A stretch of DNA of 64,000 bases from Priestia koreensis (GTDB lineage: Bacteria > Bacillota > Bacilli > Bacillales > Bacillaceae_H). The translations under genes were made by a program, and so were the position numbers. Shown one piece after another: positions 1-10,308 of this stretch (its first letter is position 1; each line of letters opens with the position of its first letter). The stretch covers positions 248,705-312,704 of the forward strand of contig NZ_LILC01000011.1 in the NCBI RefSeq assembly GCF_001274935.1. The letters run 5' to 3'. The notes under the pieces are model-generated. The model did not search any database. It saw nothing but the letters and a program-made list of their open reading frames with translations, and was not told where the DNA came from.

Positions 1-1135
1 TGTAGGAGCAATGCCAGGCCGAATTATTCAGAGCATGAAAAAAGCAGGGACAATTAACCCAGTCTTCTTATTGGATGAAATTGATAAAATGTCCAATGAT
101 TTCAGAGGAGATCCATCTTCTGCTTTACTTGAGGTGTTAGATCCAGAACAAAACCATAATTTCAGCGATCACTATATTGAAGAGCCATACGACTTATCGA
201 ACGTTATGTTTATTGCGACAGCAAATAACCTAGCTACGATTCCTGGTCCTTTACGTGATCGTATGGAAATCATTAATATTGCAGGTTATACAGAGTTAGA
301 AAAGCTTGAAATTGCGAAACGCCATCTAGCTCCTCGTCAGCTAGCAGATCATGGTCTACAAAAGTCGCAGCTCCAAATCCGTGATGATGCGTTGATGGCA
401 TTGATTCGTCTGTATACGCGTGAGGCTGGAGTACGTAGCCTTGAGCGTGAAATCGCCTCAATCTGTCGTAAAGCAGCGAGATTAATTGTAAGCGAAGAGA
501 AAAAGCGAGTGGTCGTGACAGAAAAAAGCCTAGAAGAATTTTTAGGTAAACCACGTTTCCGCTACGGTCAAGCTGAACTTGAAGATCAAGTAGGGGTTGC
601 GACTGGTCTAGCTTATACAGCTGCTGGCGGTGATACGCTAGCGATTGAAGTCAGTCTTTCATCAGGAAAAGGAAAGCTTGTTTTAACAGGTAAGCTTGGC
701 GACGTGATGAAAGAATCCGCTCAAACTGCGTTTAGCTACGTTCGTTCTAAGGCGAAGGAATTAGGCATTGAAGAAAATTTCTACGAAAAATATGATATAC
801 ACATTCACGTACCAGAAGGAGCCGTTCCAAAAGATGGTCCATCTGCTGGTATTACGATTGCAACGGCGCTCATTTCAGCGTTAACAGGCAAACCGATTCG
901 CAAAGAAGTAGGGATGACAGGTGAAATTACGCTGCGTGGCCGCGTATTGCCAATCGGTGGATTAAAAGAAAAATCACTAAGTGCTCACCGTGCGGGGTTG
1001 ACGAAAATTTTAATTCCGTATGATAATGAAAAGGACATCGAGGATATTCCGGACAGTGTTCGTGAACGAATCGAAATTGTGCTGGTCTCTCATTTAGATG
1101 AGGTACTAAAGCATGCGCTAGTAGGAGAGAAGTAA
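1..1135 (+). CDS. lonA: ATP-dependent protease LonA (3' part, truncated by the window edge)
   Basis: This is the C-terminal half of the cytosolic AAA+ serine protease Lon, which degrades misfolded and regulatory proteins. The reading frame is already open at base 2, so the true start is upstream. Visible parts in order are the end of the AAA+ module with the Walker B motif FLLDEID, the sensor/arginine-finger region ([10 protein letters not shown]), and the protease domain. That domain carries the catalytic serine in KDGPSAGI and the catalytic lysine in the conserved [16 protein letters not shown]...GGLKEK region. The stop overlaps the start of ysxC by one base (TAATG), so the two genes are translationally coupled, as in B. 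subtilis. LonA is chosen over LonB by synteny with ysxC and hemA. Confidence 0.97.
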   Translation, partial: VGAMPGRIIQSMKKAGTINPVFLLDEIDKMSNDFRGDPSSALLEVLDPEQNHNFSDHYIEEPYDLSNVMFIATANNLATIPGPLRDRMEIINIAGYTELEKLEIAKRHLAPRQLADHGLQKSQLQIRDDALMALIRLYTREAGVRSLEREIASICRKAARLIVSEEKKRVVVTEKSLEEFLGKPRFRYGQAELEDQVGVATGLAYTAAGGDTLAIEVSLSSGKGKLVLTGKLGDVMKESAQTAFSYVRSKAKELGIEENFYEKYDIHIHVPEGAVPKDGPSAGITIATALISALTGKPIRKEVGMTGEITLRGRVLPIGGLKEKSLSAHRAGLTKILIPYDNEKDIEDIPDSVRERIEIVLVSHLDEVLKHALVGEK

Positions 1136-1716
1136 TGAAGATTAATCATTCAGAAATTGTTATAAGCGCCGTGCGCCCAGAGCAATATCCAGAAGGTGGA
1201 CTTCCGGAGTTTGCTTTGGCAGGGCGTTCAAATGTAGGAAAGTCATCTTTTATTAATAAGATGCTTGGTCGTAAAGGACTAGCTCGTATCTCATCAAAGC
1301 CAGGGAAAACACAAACACTTAATTTTTATGATTTGGATCAAAAATTAATGTTTGTCGACGTTCCAGGTTATGGATTTGCGAAAGTGTCCAAAAAGGAACG
1401 AGAAGCGTGGGGGAAAATGATTGAAACGTACTTAACGGACCGCGATCCGTTAAAGGCTGTTGTACAAATCGTTGACCTACGTCATCCGCCGTCCAAGGAC
1501 GATATTATGATGTATGACTTTTTAAAGCATTACGAAATTCCCGTGATATTGATCGCGACGAAAGCCGATAAAATTCCAAAAGGGAAATGGCAAAAGCACA
1601 TGAAGATCGTCTACTCTGCTCTTCAAGTAGAAGAGGGAGATAAAGTAGTACTATTCTCATCTGAAACAGGTCTTGGAAAAGAAGAGGCGTGGGCAGCGAT
1701 CGAGAGCTTTATGTAA
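1135..1716 (+). CDS. ysxC: Ribosome biogenesis GTPase YsxC/EngB
   Basis: A 193-residue GTPase of the TrmE-Era-EngA-YihA class, needed for late assembly of the 50S ribosomal subunit. The G1 P-loop [10 protein letters not shown]3 DVPGYG and G4 TKADK motifs are all present, and the length is normal for the family. The ATG overlaps the lonA stop codon, so translation is coupled. The gene is followed by a strong bidirectional terminator, making lonA-ysxC the end of a transcription unit. Confidence 0.97.
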   Translation: MKINHSEIVISAVRPEQYPEGGLPEFALAGRSNVGKSSFINKMLGRKGLARISSKPGKTQTLNFYDLDQKLMFVDVPGYGFAKVSKKEREAWGKMIETYLTDRDPLKAVVQIVDLRHPPSKDDIMMYDFLKHYEIPVILIATKADKIPKGKWQKHMKIVYSALQVEEGDKVVLFSSETGLGKEEAWAAIESFM

Positions 1717-1733
1717 AAAATGTGTTTCTATGT

Positions 1734-1770
1734 AAAAAAGGTGGAACAGTTAACTGTTCCACCTTTTTTA
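1734..1770. terminator. Bidirectional rho-independent terminator between ysxC and the LiaI-like gene
   Basis: A perfect 12+12 palindrome at 1740-1763 (GGTGGAACAGTT and its complement) has an A-run on its left and a T-run on its right. It can therefore terminate ysxC on the + strand and the convergent gene on the - strand. Confidence 0.9.
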
Positions 1771-1776
1771 CATACT

Positions 1777-2262
1777 TTACTTCTTTTTGAAAAATAATAA
1801 ATACAAACCAATAACTAGTAAAAGGAGGGGCCAAAATTTCCCGAAAGATGTAAATTGTGTTTTGAACACTTCTGACCATGTAAGGATTTTCTCCCAAAAC
1901 ATTTGGATGAGAGCTACTACAATGAGCACTGTGCCTTGGAACAAGGCGATCTTTATTTGTCGGTAGCTTGCAACAAAACCGATACCGATCATAAGTAAAA
2001 CCATCGCATTTTGATCCGGCCAAAATGGGAGATAATGCACGGCGTGAAAGTGAGCGCCAAGAAAAATTAAGACTGATCCTGTCAGTGTATATGTATTGTC
2101 ATTTGTTTTTTGTGACTGTGCCAAAAGCGCAATCCCAACAATGATGAGTAAGCTAGGCCAGCTATTGAGTGCATTTCCAATGGCTAGGTGAAACTCTTTA
2201 GCGAAGAAAATCAGACCAAACCCAACTAAAAGTGTGCCAAAAAATACAGATTGTTTTTTCAT
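1777..2262 (-). CDS. LiaI/LiaF-type multi-pass membrane protein
   Basis: A 161-residue hydrophobic protein made of short transmembrane helices. It starts with MKKQSVFFGTLLVGFGLIFF and contains SWPSLLIIVGIALLAQ, a pattern typical of the N-terminal membrane domain shared by LiaI and LiaF envelope-stress proteins. No soluble LiaF C-terminal domain follows, so it is probably a stand-alone membrane protein of that superfamily. The start is set at 2262, where GGAGGT lies four bases upstream; an upstream in-frame ATG at 2283 lacks such a site. It is transcribed away from hemA and ends at the shared terminator. Function is unknown; a role in membrane-stress sensing is inference only. Confidence 0.75.
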   Translation of the reverse strand: MKKQSVFFGTLLVGFGLIFFAKEFHLAIGNALNSWPSLLIIVGIALLAQSQKTNDNTYTLTGSVLIFLGAHFHAVHYLPFWPDQNAMVLLMIGIGFVASYRQIKIALFQGTVLIVVALIQMFWEKILTWSEVFKTQFTSFGKFWPLLLLVIGLYLLFFKKK

Positions 2263-2333
2263 ATGTACCTCCAAAAGCTTCAAACAGGAAACTTGAGTAA
2301 TAAGATCGATTCTGTTATTTTTACGAATGGACA

Positions 2334-2459
2334 GATAACAATTATCTTATCACAGGATTTCATATACTGTTCACATTTTTTTTATTAAAGTGCTCTTTCA
2401 ACATGTTATAATAGATGAAGGAAAAAAATCTATAGTTCTTTACGAGGGGGTATGCAAAC
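2334..2459 (+). promoter_or_regulatory. Probable hemA promoter region
   Basis: A perfect -10 hexamer TATAAT lies at 2407-2412, about 50 bases before the hemA start, with no clear -35. Further upstream, 2334-2346 (GATAACAATTATC) is an A+T-rich inverted repeat that faintly resembles the PerR operator type known to control hemA in B. subtilis. The match is incomplete, so the operator is only a suggestion. Confidence 0.4.
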
Positions 2460-3803
2460 ATGCATATTATCGCAGTAGGTATTAATCACCGTACCGCCCC
2501 TGTTGAAATACGTGAGAAGCTAAGCTTTGATGAATCAGAATTAGCGTCTGCAATGGGAGTGTTACGTACACAAAAGAGTGTACTTGAAAATATTATCGTA
2601 TCAACGTGTAACCGAACAGAAATTTATGCAGTCGTCGATCAGCTTCATACAGGTCGTTATTATGTAAAGGCATTTTTAGCCGACTGGTTTCATATTGACA
2701 AAGAAGAATTCTCTCCGTTTTTAACGATTTATGAAGACGATAGTGCGATCGAACATTTATATCGTGTCGCTTGTGGATTAGATTCAATGGTTCTAGGTGA
2801 GACGCAAATCCTCGGACAAGTGCGTTCGAGCTTTTTGACGGCTCAAGAGTATGGAACGATTGGGACGGTATTTAATCAGCTATTTAAACAAGCGGTCACA
2901 TTAGCAAAGCGTGGACATCATGAAACAGAAATTGGCGCACATGCCGTTTCTGTCAGCTATGCAGCAGTAGAGCTAGCGAAGAAAATCTTCGGAGACTTGT
3001 CGTCCAAGCATGTCGTTATTTTAGGGGCCGGTAAAATGGGCGATTTGGCAGCCCAAAATTTATACGGCGGCGGTGCGCAAAAAATTACGGTCGTGAACCG
3101 CACGTTTGCGAAAGCGCAGCTGTTAGCAGCGAAGTTTGCAGGAAGTGCGAAGCCGATCGAAAATTTACAAGAAGCCTTAGAAGAGGCTGATATTTTAATT
3201 AGCTCCACTGGAGCCAAAGATTACATGGTCACAAAAGCCGCTATGAAAGAAGCGGAAAAAGTACGAAAAGGCCGTCCGATGTTTATGGTAGACATTGCGG
3301 TTCCGCGCGATCTTGATCCAGCGATTGATGAATTAGAGAGCGTCTTTTTATACGATATTGACGATTTAGAGGGGATTGTAGAAGCGAACCTTCAAGAACG
3401 TCAGCAGGCAGCGGAAAAAGTTGAATTGATGATTGAAGCAGAAATTGTTGAATTTAAACAATGGCTGAATACGCTTGGTGTTGTGCCAGTTATTTCTGCA
3501 CTTCGTCAAAAAGCGCTAACGATTCAAGGTGAGACGATGCAAAGCATTGAACGGAAGCTTCCTCACTTATCAGAGCGTGACAAAAAAGTGTTAAACAAGC
3601 ACACAAAGAGCATTATTAATCAGTTGCTACGAGACCCAATTCTTCATGCGAAAGAGCTAGCAGGAGAACCCAATGCTATAGAGTCATTGGATTTATTTAA
3701 GAAGATTTTTAACATTGAAGAAGCGGTACAGGAGCAGGATAATCACTCAACCCAAAATGAATATCAACCAGTGAGCACTCATGATCCCGTTTATCAATCA
3801 TAA
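2460..3803 (+). CDS. hemA: Glutamyl-tRNA reductase
   Basis: The first committed enzyme of C5 heme biosynthesis. It reduces glutamyl-tRNA(Glu) to glutamate-1-semialdehyde using NADPH. At 447 residues it has the usual length. The catalytic cysteine is C50 in STCNRTEIY, the GETQILGQV signature of the substrate domain follows, and the NADPH-binding glycine motif is at [10 protein letters not shown]. The C-terminal part is the helical dimerisation domain. The ATG is preceded by GAGGGGG. It heads hemAXCDBL; heme feedback on this enzyme through HemX is known in B. subtilis but cannot be seen here. Confidence 0.98.
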   Translation: MHIIAVGINHRTAPVEIREKLSFDESELASAMGVLRTQKSVLENIIVSTCNRTEIYAVVDQLHTGRYYVKAFLADWFHIDKEEFSPFLTIYEDDSAIEHLYRVACGLDSMVLGETQILGQVRSSFLTAQEYGTIGTVFNQLFKQAVTLAKRGHHETEIGAHAVSVSYAAVELAKKIFGDLSSKHVVILGAGKMGDLAAQNLYGGGAQKITVVNRTFAKAQLLAAKFAGSAKPIENLQEALEEADILISSTGAKDYMVTKAAMKEAEKVRKGRPMFMVDIAVPRDLDPAIDELESVFLYDIDDLEGIVEANLQERQQAAEKVELMIEAEIVEFKQWLNTLGVVPVISALRQKALTIQGETMQSIERKLPHLSERDKKVLNKHTKSIINQLLRDPILHAKELAGEPNAIESLDLFKKIFNIEEAVQEQDNHSTQNEYQPVSTHDPVYQS

Positions 3804-3817
3804 GCAGGTGGAGTTCG

Positions 3818-4651
3818 ATGATTGATATTAGCTTAACAAGGGTGTATGAACTCATCATTATCCTGTACGCGTTCAGCGTTTTATTATATTTTACAGATTT
3901 CCTTATTCATAACCGGAAGGTCAGAACAGCTGCCTTCTGGTTACTTTCTATTGTATGGCTTTTGCAAACGATTTTCTTGCTCGCCAAAATGATTGAAACA
4001 GGAAGATTCCCGATTTTAACGATTTTTGAAGGATTATATTTTTATTCATGGGTACTTATTTCGTTATCATTACTTATTTACCGCTTGTTTAGAGTGGAGT
4101 TTATTGCGTTCTTTACGAATGTTATTGGCTTTTTCATTATGTCATTGCATACGTTTACACCGATACAAGCAACGTCAAGTATTGAAGCAGAGAAGCTTGT
4201 CTCAGAGCTTTTGGTGATTCATATTACGATGGCCATTTTATCGTACGGAGCGTTTTCCATTTCATTTGTTTTGTCGAGTTTATACTTAATTCAATACAAT
4301 TTACTAAAAAAGAAAAAGTGGGGCAAACGTCTGCTGCGAATAGAAGATTTATCAAAGCTCGACTCACTTTCTTTTGTACTTAACGTAATTGGCATACCGC
4401 TCTTACTACTGTCACTATTGCTCGGGTTAATCTGGGCGAACATTAAAATCCCCGATTTCTACTGGTATGATACGAAGGTTATTGGGTCCTTTTTAGTTCT
4501 CATTTTCTATAGTGTGTACATGTATGTTAGAGTGAAGAAGGAGATTTATGGAAAGTCTATTGCTATATGGAATGTCGCACTTTTTTTACTAGTACTAATA
4601 AACTTTTTCTTATTTGGAAGTTTGTCAAACTTTCATTTTTGGGATTCTTGA
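3818..4651 (+). CDS. hemX: Membrane protein HemX, regulator of HemA level
   Basis: A 277-residue integral membrane protein of the CcsA/HemX cytochrome-assembly superfamily with about eight hydrophobic segments. In B. subtilis HemX negatively affects the cellular amount of HemA. The start at 3818 has GGTGGAG upstream, 14 bases after hemA ends. Its position between hemA and hemC is the conserved one. I see no extracytoplasmic WWD-type heme-handling motif, so assignment to HemX rather than a true c-type cytochrome factor rests on context as well as hydrophobic profile. Confidence 0.93.
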   Translation: MIDISLTRVYELIIILYAFSVLLYFTDFLIHNRKVRTAAFWLLSIVWLLQTIFLLAKMIETGRFPILTIFEGLYFYSWVLISLSLLIYRLFRVEFIAFFTNVIGFFIMSLHTFTPIQATSSIEAEKLVSELLVIHITMAILSYGAFSISFVLSSLYLIQYNLLKKKKWGKRLLRIEDLSKLDSLSFVLNVIGIPLLLLSLLLGLIWANIKIPDFYWYDTKVIGSFLVLIFYSVYMYVRVKKEIYGKSIAIWNVALFLLVLINFFLFGSLSNFHFWDS

Positions 4652-4664
4652 TCAGGAGGATAAC

Positions 4665-5597
4665 ATGCGTAAAATTATCGTAGGCTCACGCAGAAGTAAG
4701 TTAGCTCTGACACAAACCAACTGGGTTATTAACCAGTTGAAGGAGCTTGGAGTTCCTTATGAGTTTGAAATTAAAGAGATCGTCACAAAAGGCGACAAAA
4801 TTTTAGATGTTACGCTTTCAAAAGTAGGAGGAAAGGGCTTATTCGTAAAAGAGATCGAACAAGCGCTTTTTGATAAGGAAATCGATCTAGCCGTGCACAG
4901 CATGAAAGACATGCCAGCAGAGCTTCTAGAAGGCTTAACGATTGGCTGTGTGCCGGTAAGAGAAGACCACAGAGATGTTCTTATTTCAAAAACCGGTCAA
5001 ACGTTAGAGGAACTGCCGGCAGGAGCTGTCATCGGAACGAGCAGTTTGCGCAGAAGTGCACAGCTACTAGCGAAACGACCAGATTTAGAGATTAAATGGA
5101 TTCGTGGCAATATTGATACACGACTTGATAAGCTGAAAAATGAGAATTATGATGCCATTATTTTAGCGGCAGCAGGTCTTGCTCGTATGGGCTGGTCAAG
5201 AGAGATTGTGACCGAGTATCTAGAAGCAGATGTTAGCGTCTCAGCTGTCGGACAAGGTGCACTTGGCATTGAATGTCGTAATGACGACACGGAAGTATTA
5301 GAGGCACTTGCAAAGTTAAATGATGATCATACGAATCGTATGGTCCAAGCAGAACGTGCCTTTTTAAATAAAATGGAAGGCGGCTGTCAGGTTCCAATTG
5401 CAGGACATGCTCGCGTAGTAGAGAATGATCAGATTGAGCTTACGGCGCTTGTTGGATCTCCAGATGGGACGATTATCTACAAGGAGAAGCTGATTGGCAC
5501 AGATCCGGTTCAACTTGGATATGACGCTGCAGAGCGCATTGCAGCGAGCGGTGGAAAAGAGTTAATTGATCGTGTGAAAGAGGAGCTTGAAAAGTGA
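4665..5597 (+). CDS. hemC: Porphobilinogen deaminase (hydroxymethylbilane synthase)
   Basis: Joins four porphobilinogen molecules into hydroxymethylbilane. The protein is 310 residues from the ATG at 4665, which has AGGAGG just upstream; an in-frame ATG at 4614 lies inside hemX and lacks a ribosome site. The N-terminus [18 protein letters not shown] and the [14 protein letters not shown] block are characteristic. C241 in the GGCQVPIA motif is the residue that carries the dipyrromethane cofactor in this family. Its TGA overlaps the start of hemD. Confidence 0.98.
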   Translation: MRKIIVGSRRSKLALTQTNWVINQLKELGVPYEFEIKEIVTKGDKILDVTLSKVGGKGLFVKEIEQALFDKEIDLAVHSMKDMPAELLEGLTIGCVPVREDHRDVLISKTGQTLEELPAGAVIGTSSLRRSAQLLAKRPDLEIKWIRGNIDTRLDKLKNENYDAIILAAAGLARMGWSREIVTEYLEADVSVSAVGQGALGIECRNDDTEVLEALAKLNDDHTNRMVQAERAFLNKMEGGCQVPIAGHARVVENDQIELTALVGSPDGTIIYKEKLIGTDPVQLGYDAAERIAASGGKELIDRVKEELEK

Positions 5598-6391
5598 TGA
5601 ATCATGCTCCTCTTTTCTCTAAAAAAATCTTAATTACAAGAGGAGCCCGACAAGCAAAAGAAATGGCGGCAAGCATCGAGGAATTCGGAGGCGTTCCGGT
5701 CACGATTCCGCTCTTAAAGCTTCAAAAGCCCGTTCAGCATACTGAACATATACATAATGTGTTACAAAACCTGATGCAATACACGTGGCTCGTGTTTACG
5801 AGTCAGAACGGCGTGAAGTTTTTCTTTGATTTTTTGGACGCGTTTAAGATTGATAAAGAGTCAATAAAGCACCAAAAAATAGCGGTAGTTGGAGAAAAAA
5901 CAAAGCGCTTACTTACGAAGTATGGATTTACACCAACTTTAGTTCCAACGGAGTTTGTCGCTGAAAAATTACTAGCTGAACTTGTATCAACGCTTACAAC
6001 GTCCGATAAGGTTTTACTCATAAGAGGGAATTTATCTCGTCCTGTTCTTTTAAATGGTTTAAAGGAGCATAAAATAGAGACATGTGATCTTGTTGTGTAT
6101 GAGACGGTTCCAAATGAAGAAGTAAAAGAGGAGCTAGTAGCGGTGATGAAAAGCGGCGAGATTGATGCCGTTACGTTTACAAGCTCATCAAGCGTTCGTT
6201 TCTTTACAGAGCTCCTTCAAGCAGTTGATTGGAAGGAACAATCTAAGAGGTGTATCATTGTTTGTATCGGTCCTATTACAGAAAGGACCGCAAAAAAAGT
6301 AGGATTTACGAGGTGTTTGACACCTCAGGAATATACGACAGAAGGCATGATTCACGCGTTAGTGGAACAGCTTTCGAATGAACCGTTTTAG
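5597..6391 (+). CDS. hemD: Uroporphyrinogen-III synthase
   Basis: Cyclises hydroxymethylbilane with inversion of ring D to give uroporphyrinogen III. It is a 264-residue two-lobed protein. Family sequence is weakly conserved, but the [14 protein letters not shown] and [12 protein letters not shown] segments, one per lobe, are the expected signature. The ATG at 5597 overlaps the hemC stop (TGATG); a GTG at 5594 is an alternative one codon earlier. Position between hemC and hemB confirms the call. Confidence 0.95.
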   Translation: MNHAPLFSKKILITRGARQAKEMAASIEEFGGVPVTIPLLKLQKPVQHTEHIHNVLQNLMQYTWLVFTSQNGVKFFFDFLDAFKIDKESIKHQKIAVVGEKTKRLLTKYGFTPTLVPTEFVAEKLLAELVSTLTTSDKVLLIRGNLSRPVLLNGLKEHKIETCDLVVYETVPNEEVKEELVAVMKSGEIDAVTFTSSSSVRFFTELLQAVDWKEQSKRCIIVCIGPITERTAKKVGFTRCLTPQEYTTEGMIHALVEQLSNEPF

Positions 6392-6405
6392 AGGAGGCAA
6401 TACTT

Positions 6406-7383
6406 ATGAAAGACTTACAGTTTAAGCGTCATCGTCGATTACGTAACTCATCAGCACTTCGCTCGATGGTACGTGAAACACATCTACACGTAGAAGACTT
6501 TGTGTATCCTGTGTTTGTCGTAGAAGGAGAGAACAAAAAGAACGCTGTAGCATCTATGCCAGGCGTATACCAATTTTCACTTGATCGTATTCACGAAGAA
6601 ATTCAAGAAGTTGTGGATCTTGGCATTCAATCTGTGATGGTATTCGGGGTTCCTGATGAAAAAGACGCTGTCGGTACCGGTGCGTATCATGACCATGGAA
6701 TTACACAAGAAGCGATTCGCGTTATTAAAGAAAAGTTCCCAGAGCTTTTAATTATTGCAGATACGTGTCTGTGTGAGTATACGGATCACGGTCACTGTGG
6801 CGTAGTGGAGAACGGAAAAATCCTCAACGATCCGTCACTTGATTTACTAGCTCGTACAGCGGTTAGCCAAGTAAAAGCGGGTGCAGATATTATTGCCCCA
6901 TCAAATATGATGGACGGTTTTGTAGCTGCCATTCGTGAGGGCTTAGATAACGCTGGATATGAAGATATTCCAATCATGTCTTATGCAGTGAAATATTCTT
7001 CCGCTTATTATGGTCCGTTCCGTGATGCGGCGAATTCTACACCACAATTTGGCGATCGCAAAACATATCAAATGGACCCAGCAAACCGCCTAGAAGCTCT
7101 ACGAGAAGCAGAATCTGACGTAGAAGAGGGTGCAGACTTCTTAATCGTGAAGCCGGCTCTTTCTTATTTAGATATTATGCGCGACGTGAAAAACAACTTT
7201 AACTTGCCGGTTGTTGCTTATAATGTCAGCGGTGAGTATTCCATGATTAAAGCGGCAGCTGAAAGAGGCTGGATTAACGAGGAACAAATTGTACTTGAAA
7301 CATTAACTGGAATGAAGCGTGCAGGTGCAGATATTATCATTACGTATCATGCGAAAGATGCTGCTCGTTGGTTAACGAGATAA
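6406..7383 (+). CDS. hemB: Delta-aminolevulinic acid dehydratase (porphobilinogen synthase)
   Basis: Condenses two molecules of 5-aminolevulinate to porphobilinogen. It has the normal 325 residues. A metal-site cysteine cluster ([14 protein letters not shown]) is present, and the two active-site lysines fall in MSYAVKYSS and [19 protein letters not shown] precedes the ATG. The gene follows hemD after 14 bases and is separated from hemL by about 190 bases holding stem-loops, so hemL may be partly uncoupled from the upstream genes. Confidence 0.98.
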   Translation: MKDLQFKRHRRLRNSSALRSMVRETHLHVEDFVYPVFVVEGENKKNAVASMPGVYQFSLDRIHEEIQEVVDLGIQSVMVFGVPDEKDAVGTGAYHDHGITQEAIRVIKEKFPELLIIADTCLCEYTDHGHCGVVENGKILNDPSLDLLARTAVSQVKAGADIIAPSNMMDGFVAAIREGLDNAGYEDIPIMSYAVKYSSAYYGPFRDAANSTPQFGDRKTYQMDPANRLEALREAESDVEEGADFLIVKPALSYLDIMRDVKNNFNLPVVAYNVSGEYSMIKAAAERGWINEEQIVLETLTGMKRAGADIIITYHAKDAARWLTR

Positions 7384-7428
7384 CAAACTTAGAGAGCTGG
7401 AGGGTAGGGTACTCTCTAGCTTTCTAGG

Positions 7429-7484
7429 CTTAAGCAGATCGTACTAAAAGCAGCACGATCTGCTTAAGTCAGCGCTTTAAGCGC
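7429..7484. other. Two adjacent stem-loops in the hemB-hemL gap
   Basis: A perfect 14-bp inverted repeat (CTTAAGCAGATCGT at 7429-7442, complement at 7455-7468, 12-base loop) is followed at once by a second small palindrome (GCGCTT-T-AAGCGC, 7472-7484). No T-run follows, so this is not a classical terminator. It may be an mRNA processing or stabilising structure inside the hem transcript. Confidence 0.6.
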
Positions 7485-7569
7485 AAAGTATCTCTTGAAA
7501 CTTGTGGAAGTAATGGAAATAACGATAAACTAATAAGTAGAAAAAAGCGAATTTGGAAGGAGCATGACA

Positions 7570-8859
7570 ATGCCAAGCTACGAAAAATCAAAAGCAGCTT
7601 TTCTAGAAGCACAGCAATTAATGCCAGGTGGAGTAAATAGCCCTGTTCGTGCCTTTAAATCAGTGGATATTGATCCAATCTTTATGGAGCGTGGGAAAGG
7701 TTCTAAAATTTATGATATCGATGGAAATGAATACATCGACTATGTTCTTTCATGGGGACCGTTAATTCATGGTCACGCTAATGATCGGGTTGTCGAGTCA
7801 CTGAAAAAGGTAACAGAGCTTGGGACAAGCTTTGGTGCACCGACTCTAATCGAAAATAAACTAGCAAAGCTCGTTATTGAACGCGTTCCGTCTATTGAAG
7901 TGGTGCGTATGGTCAACTCAGGAACAGAAGCGACAATGAGTGCTCTGCGTCTTGCACGCGGGTATACAGGCCGCAACAAGATTTTAAAATTTGAAGGGTG
8001 CTATCATGGGCACGGCGATTCGTTATTAATTAAAGCCGGTTCCGGAGTAGCAACGTTAGGACTTCCAGATAGCCCTGGTGTTCCAGAAGGAATCGCAAGC
8101 AATACGATTACCGTTCCGTACAATGATTTAGAAAGCGTTCAATACGCATTTGAACAGTTCGGTACGGACATTGCAGGCGTAATTGTTGAGCCTGTTGCTG
8201 GAAACATGGGTGTTGTTCCGCCACAGCCTGGTTTCCTAGAAGGACTTCGTGAAATTACAACCAATTATCAATCATTACTTATTTTTGATGAAGTGATGAC
8301 GGGATTCCGTGTGGATTATACATGTGCACAAGGTTATTTCGGTGTGACACCAGACTTAACATGTCTTGGAAAAGTAATCGGTGGAGGTCTACCGGTAGGC
8401 GCTTACGGCGGAAAAGCAGAAATCATGCAACAAATCGCGCCAAGCGGTCCGATTTACCAAGCTGGAACTCTTTCAGGAAATCCGTTAGCAATGACAGCGG
8501 GGTACGAAACGTTAAGTCAGCTTACACCTCAATCATATGAAGAGTTCGGACGTAAAGCAGATCGTTTAGAAGAAGGCTTCAAAGCAGCGGCTGAAAAATA
8601 TGACATTCCGCACACGATTAATCGTGCGGGTTCAATGATTGGCTTCTTCTTCACAAATGAAGACGTTGTGAACTACGAAAAAGCGAAAACGTCAAACCTT
8701 GAGTATTTTGCGACGTACTATGGTGAAATGGCTTATAACGGCGTGTTCTTGCCACCATCTCAATTTGAAGGATTATTCTTATCTACTTCACATAGTGATG
8801 AAGATATTGAGAAAACCATTCAAGCAGCCGAAAAAGCGTTCGCGGTTATCCGCGGATAA
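7570..8859 (+). CDS. hemL: Glutamate-1-semialdehyde 2,1-aminomutase
   Basis: A PLP-dependent aminomutase that converts glutamate-1-semialdehyde, the HemA product, to 5-aminolevulinate. The 429-residue protein shows the [15 protein letters not shown] opening, the cofactor-contacting FDEVMTGFR segment, and the Schiff-base lysine K268 in CLGKVIGGG. The ATG at 7570 is chosen because GGAAGGAG at 7555-7562 is correctly spaced for it; the ATG at 7564 is only one base from that site. A terminator follows the gene and ends the hem cluster. Confidence 0.97.
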   Translation: MPSYEKSKAAFLEAQQLMPGGVNSPVRAFKSVDIDPIFMERGKGSKIYDIDGNEYIDYVLSWGPLIHGHANDRVVESLKKVTELGTSFGAPTLIENKLAKLVIERVPSIEVVRMVNSGTEATMSALRLARGYTGRNKILKFEGCYHGHGDSLLIKAGSGVATLGLPDSPGVPEGIASNTITVPYNDLESVQYAFEQFGTDIAGVIVEPVAGNMGVVPPQPGFLEGLREITTNYQSLLIFDEVMTGFRVDYTCAQGYFGVTPDLTCLGKVIGGGLPVGAYGGKAEIMQQIAPSGPIYQAGTLSGNPLAMTAGYETLSQLTPQSYEEFGRKADRLEEGFKAAAEKYDIPHTINRAGSMIGFFFTNEDVVNYEKAKTSNLEYFATYYGEMAYNGVFLPPSQFEGLFLSTSHSDEDIEKTIQAAEKAFAVIRG

Positions 8860-8861
8860 GA

Positions 8862-8897
8862 CAAAAGCATCGCAGCGACTGCGGTGCTTTTGTTATT
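8862..8897 (+). terminator. Terminator after hemL
   Basis: A hairpin of AAAAGCATCGCAG with CTGCGGTGCTTTT, about 13 bp with one wobble pair, is followed by a T-rich stretch directly after the hemL stop. Confidence 0.8.
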
Positions 8898-8921
8898 TTA
8901 CCTGCTTATTTTTAAAAGAAA

Positions 8922-8951
8922 GTAATAAATGCCCTTCTTTTTTCATACATC
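8922..8951 (+). promoter_or_regulatory. Possible sigma-E promoter for spoVID
   Basis: GTAATAA at 8922-8928 and CATACATC at 8944-8951, 15 bases apart, resemble the mother-cell sigma-E consensus (ATA-type -35 and CATACA-T -10). The site lies about 50 bases before spoVID, and spoVID is sigma-E dependent in B. subtilis. Confidence 0.5.
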
Positions 8952-9001
8952 TTTAATGACACCGCTATTTGTCGATGTGTTTTTGAAAGGAGGAGCATAC
9001 A

Positions 9002-10240
9002 TTGTCACAAGATAATCAATCGTCTTTGCATTTTTCTGTTGAAGAATCTGTATGGTTTCAAAAAGGACAGGAAGTGGCGCAGCTTATGTCTGTCTCACTT
9101 GATCCAGAAATCGCTATTCATGAATATGAGCAATATGTTTCCATCCGTGGAGCATTAACTTTAACCGGGGAATATGAAAAATATGATGAAGACTTCGAAG
9201 CATCTTTGCGTGAATATACACATGGAAAACAGGTAGAAGACGTTCATACTCGTGAGGACGGAACAAATGAATTTACGTATTACTTTCCAGTCGATATTAC
9301 CATTCCACGTAACCGAATCCAAAGCGTCGATCAAGTGTTTGTTGCGATTGAGTCGTTTGATTACGACTTACCGTCTGCAGATTGCTTACAGGTGGTAGCA
9401 GATTTATCGATTGCAGGATTATACGGTGAGCAACAAAGCACTGCAAGAGAATCAGATTATACGCTTCAAGAAGAAGAGGTACAAGAAGAGCCGTATGGAG
9501 AGTTTCAAGAAGTTACATTTGATCGCGACCAGCCAATTTCTTCTTATGAGGAGTATCAGCAGGTAGAAGTAACCGAAGAAGAAGTTGACGCTTTGTATCG
9601 CTCATCAACAGCCGAAGCGGAGCAAGAGCAGGAGGTTGAGTACGAAGAGGTAAAAGATTACTTTGCTTCATTCAGTCAACGTCCGCTCACACCAGAGCCA
9701 ACGTTTGAAGCGGACGATGAGTTTAATGAACCTTTCACAGTAGAAGTGAAAAAAACCTTCGAGGAAGAGCCTGTTTCCTATGCCAGAACGGTAGAACAAG
9801 AGCAGGAAAAAGAGGTAGCGCAGCAGGAAAGAGAAACAGCAGAGTGGCAAGAGGAAGAACCAGTCGTCTATTCCGAACCTGAGCCAGTCGAGGAAGTCAT
9901 TCGACACACTGCTTACAAACCGTATGTAGCTGAGTTTGAAGAGACAAATAAAAAGAGCGAACCAGCGGAACAAATGGTGATTGATATTCGTCAGGAAAAG
10001 CAGGAAAGCGGCGAAAAAAGGAAGGAAAATGCGTTATACCTTACAAAGCTCTTTTCAAAAAATGCAGAAGAGGACTTTACTCGCTTAAAAGTGTGCATTG
10101 TTCAAGAAGGCGAATCACTCGAGCAAATTGCTCATCGCTACAGCCTAAACGTGCAGCAAATTTTACGCGTGAATAGCATAGAAGAAGATGAGCGACTAAA
10201 GGAAGGCCAACTCATTAATATTCCTACTTATAAACAATAA
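9002..10240 (+). CDS. spoVID: Spore coat morphogenetic protein SpoVID
   Basis: A mother-cell protein needed for encasement of the forespore by coat layers and partner of SafA and SpoIVA in B. subtilis. The 412-residue protein has a conserved beta-rich N-terminal region (about 1-145), a long Glu/Gln-rich low-complexity middle (about 150-330), and a C-terminal LysM domain (KVCIVQEGESLEQIAHRYSL to LINIPT, about 355-409). It starts at a TTG with AAAGGAGGAG upstream. It forms a unit with ysxE, as in B. subtilis. The acidic middle varies widely between species. Confidence 0.95.
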   Translation: MSQDNQSSLHFSVEESVWFQKGQEVAQLMSVSLDPEIAIHEYEQYVSIRGALTLTGEYEKYDEDFEASLREYTHGKQVEDVHTREDGTNEFTYYFPVDITIPRNRIQSVDQVFVAIESFDYDLPSADCLQVVADLSIAGLYGEQQSTARESDYTLQEEEVQEEPYGEFQEVTFDRDQPISSYEEYQQVEVTEEEVDALYRSSTAEAEQEQEVEYEEVKDYFASFSQRPLTPEPTFEADDEFNEPFTVEVKKTFEEEPVSYARTVEQEQEKEVAQQERETAEWQEEEPVVYSEPEPVEEVIRHTAYKPYVAEFEETNKKSEPAEQMVIDIRQEKQESGEKRKENALYLTKLFSKNAEEDFTRLKVCIVQEGESLEQIAHRYSLNVQQILRVNSIEEDERLKEGQLINIPTYKQ

Positions 10241-10250
10241 AAAAGTCGAA

Positions 10251-10289
10251 GAAAACAGTTGAAGCTTGTCTATCAGCTGTTTTCTTTTC
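10251..10289 (+). terminator. Weak terminator or attenuator between spoVID and ysxE
   Basis: GAAAACAGTTGA at 10251-10262 pairs with TCAGCTGTTTTC at 10273-10284 and is followed by TTTTCG. It may reduce read-through into ysxE. Confidence 0.55.
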
Positions 10290-10308
10290 GTTTAGGAGTG
10301 AGCCCTAT

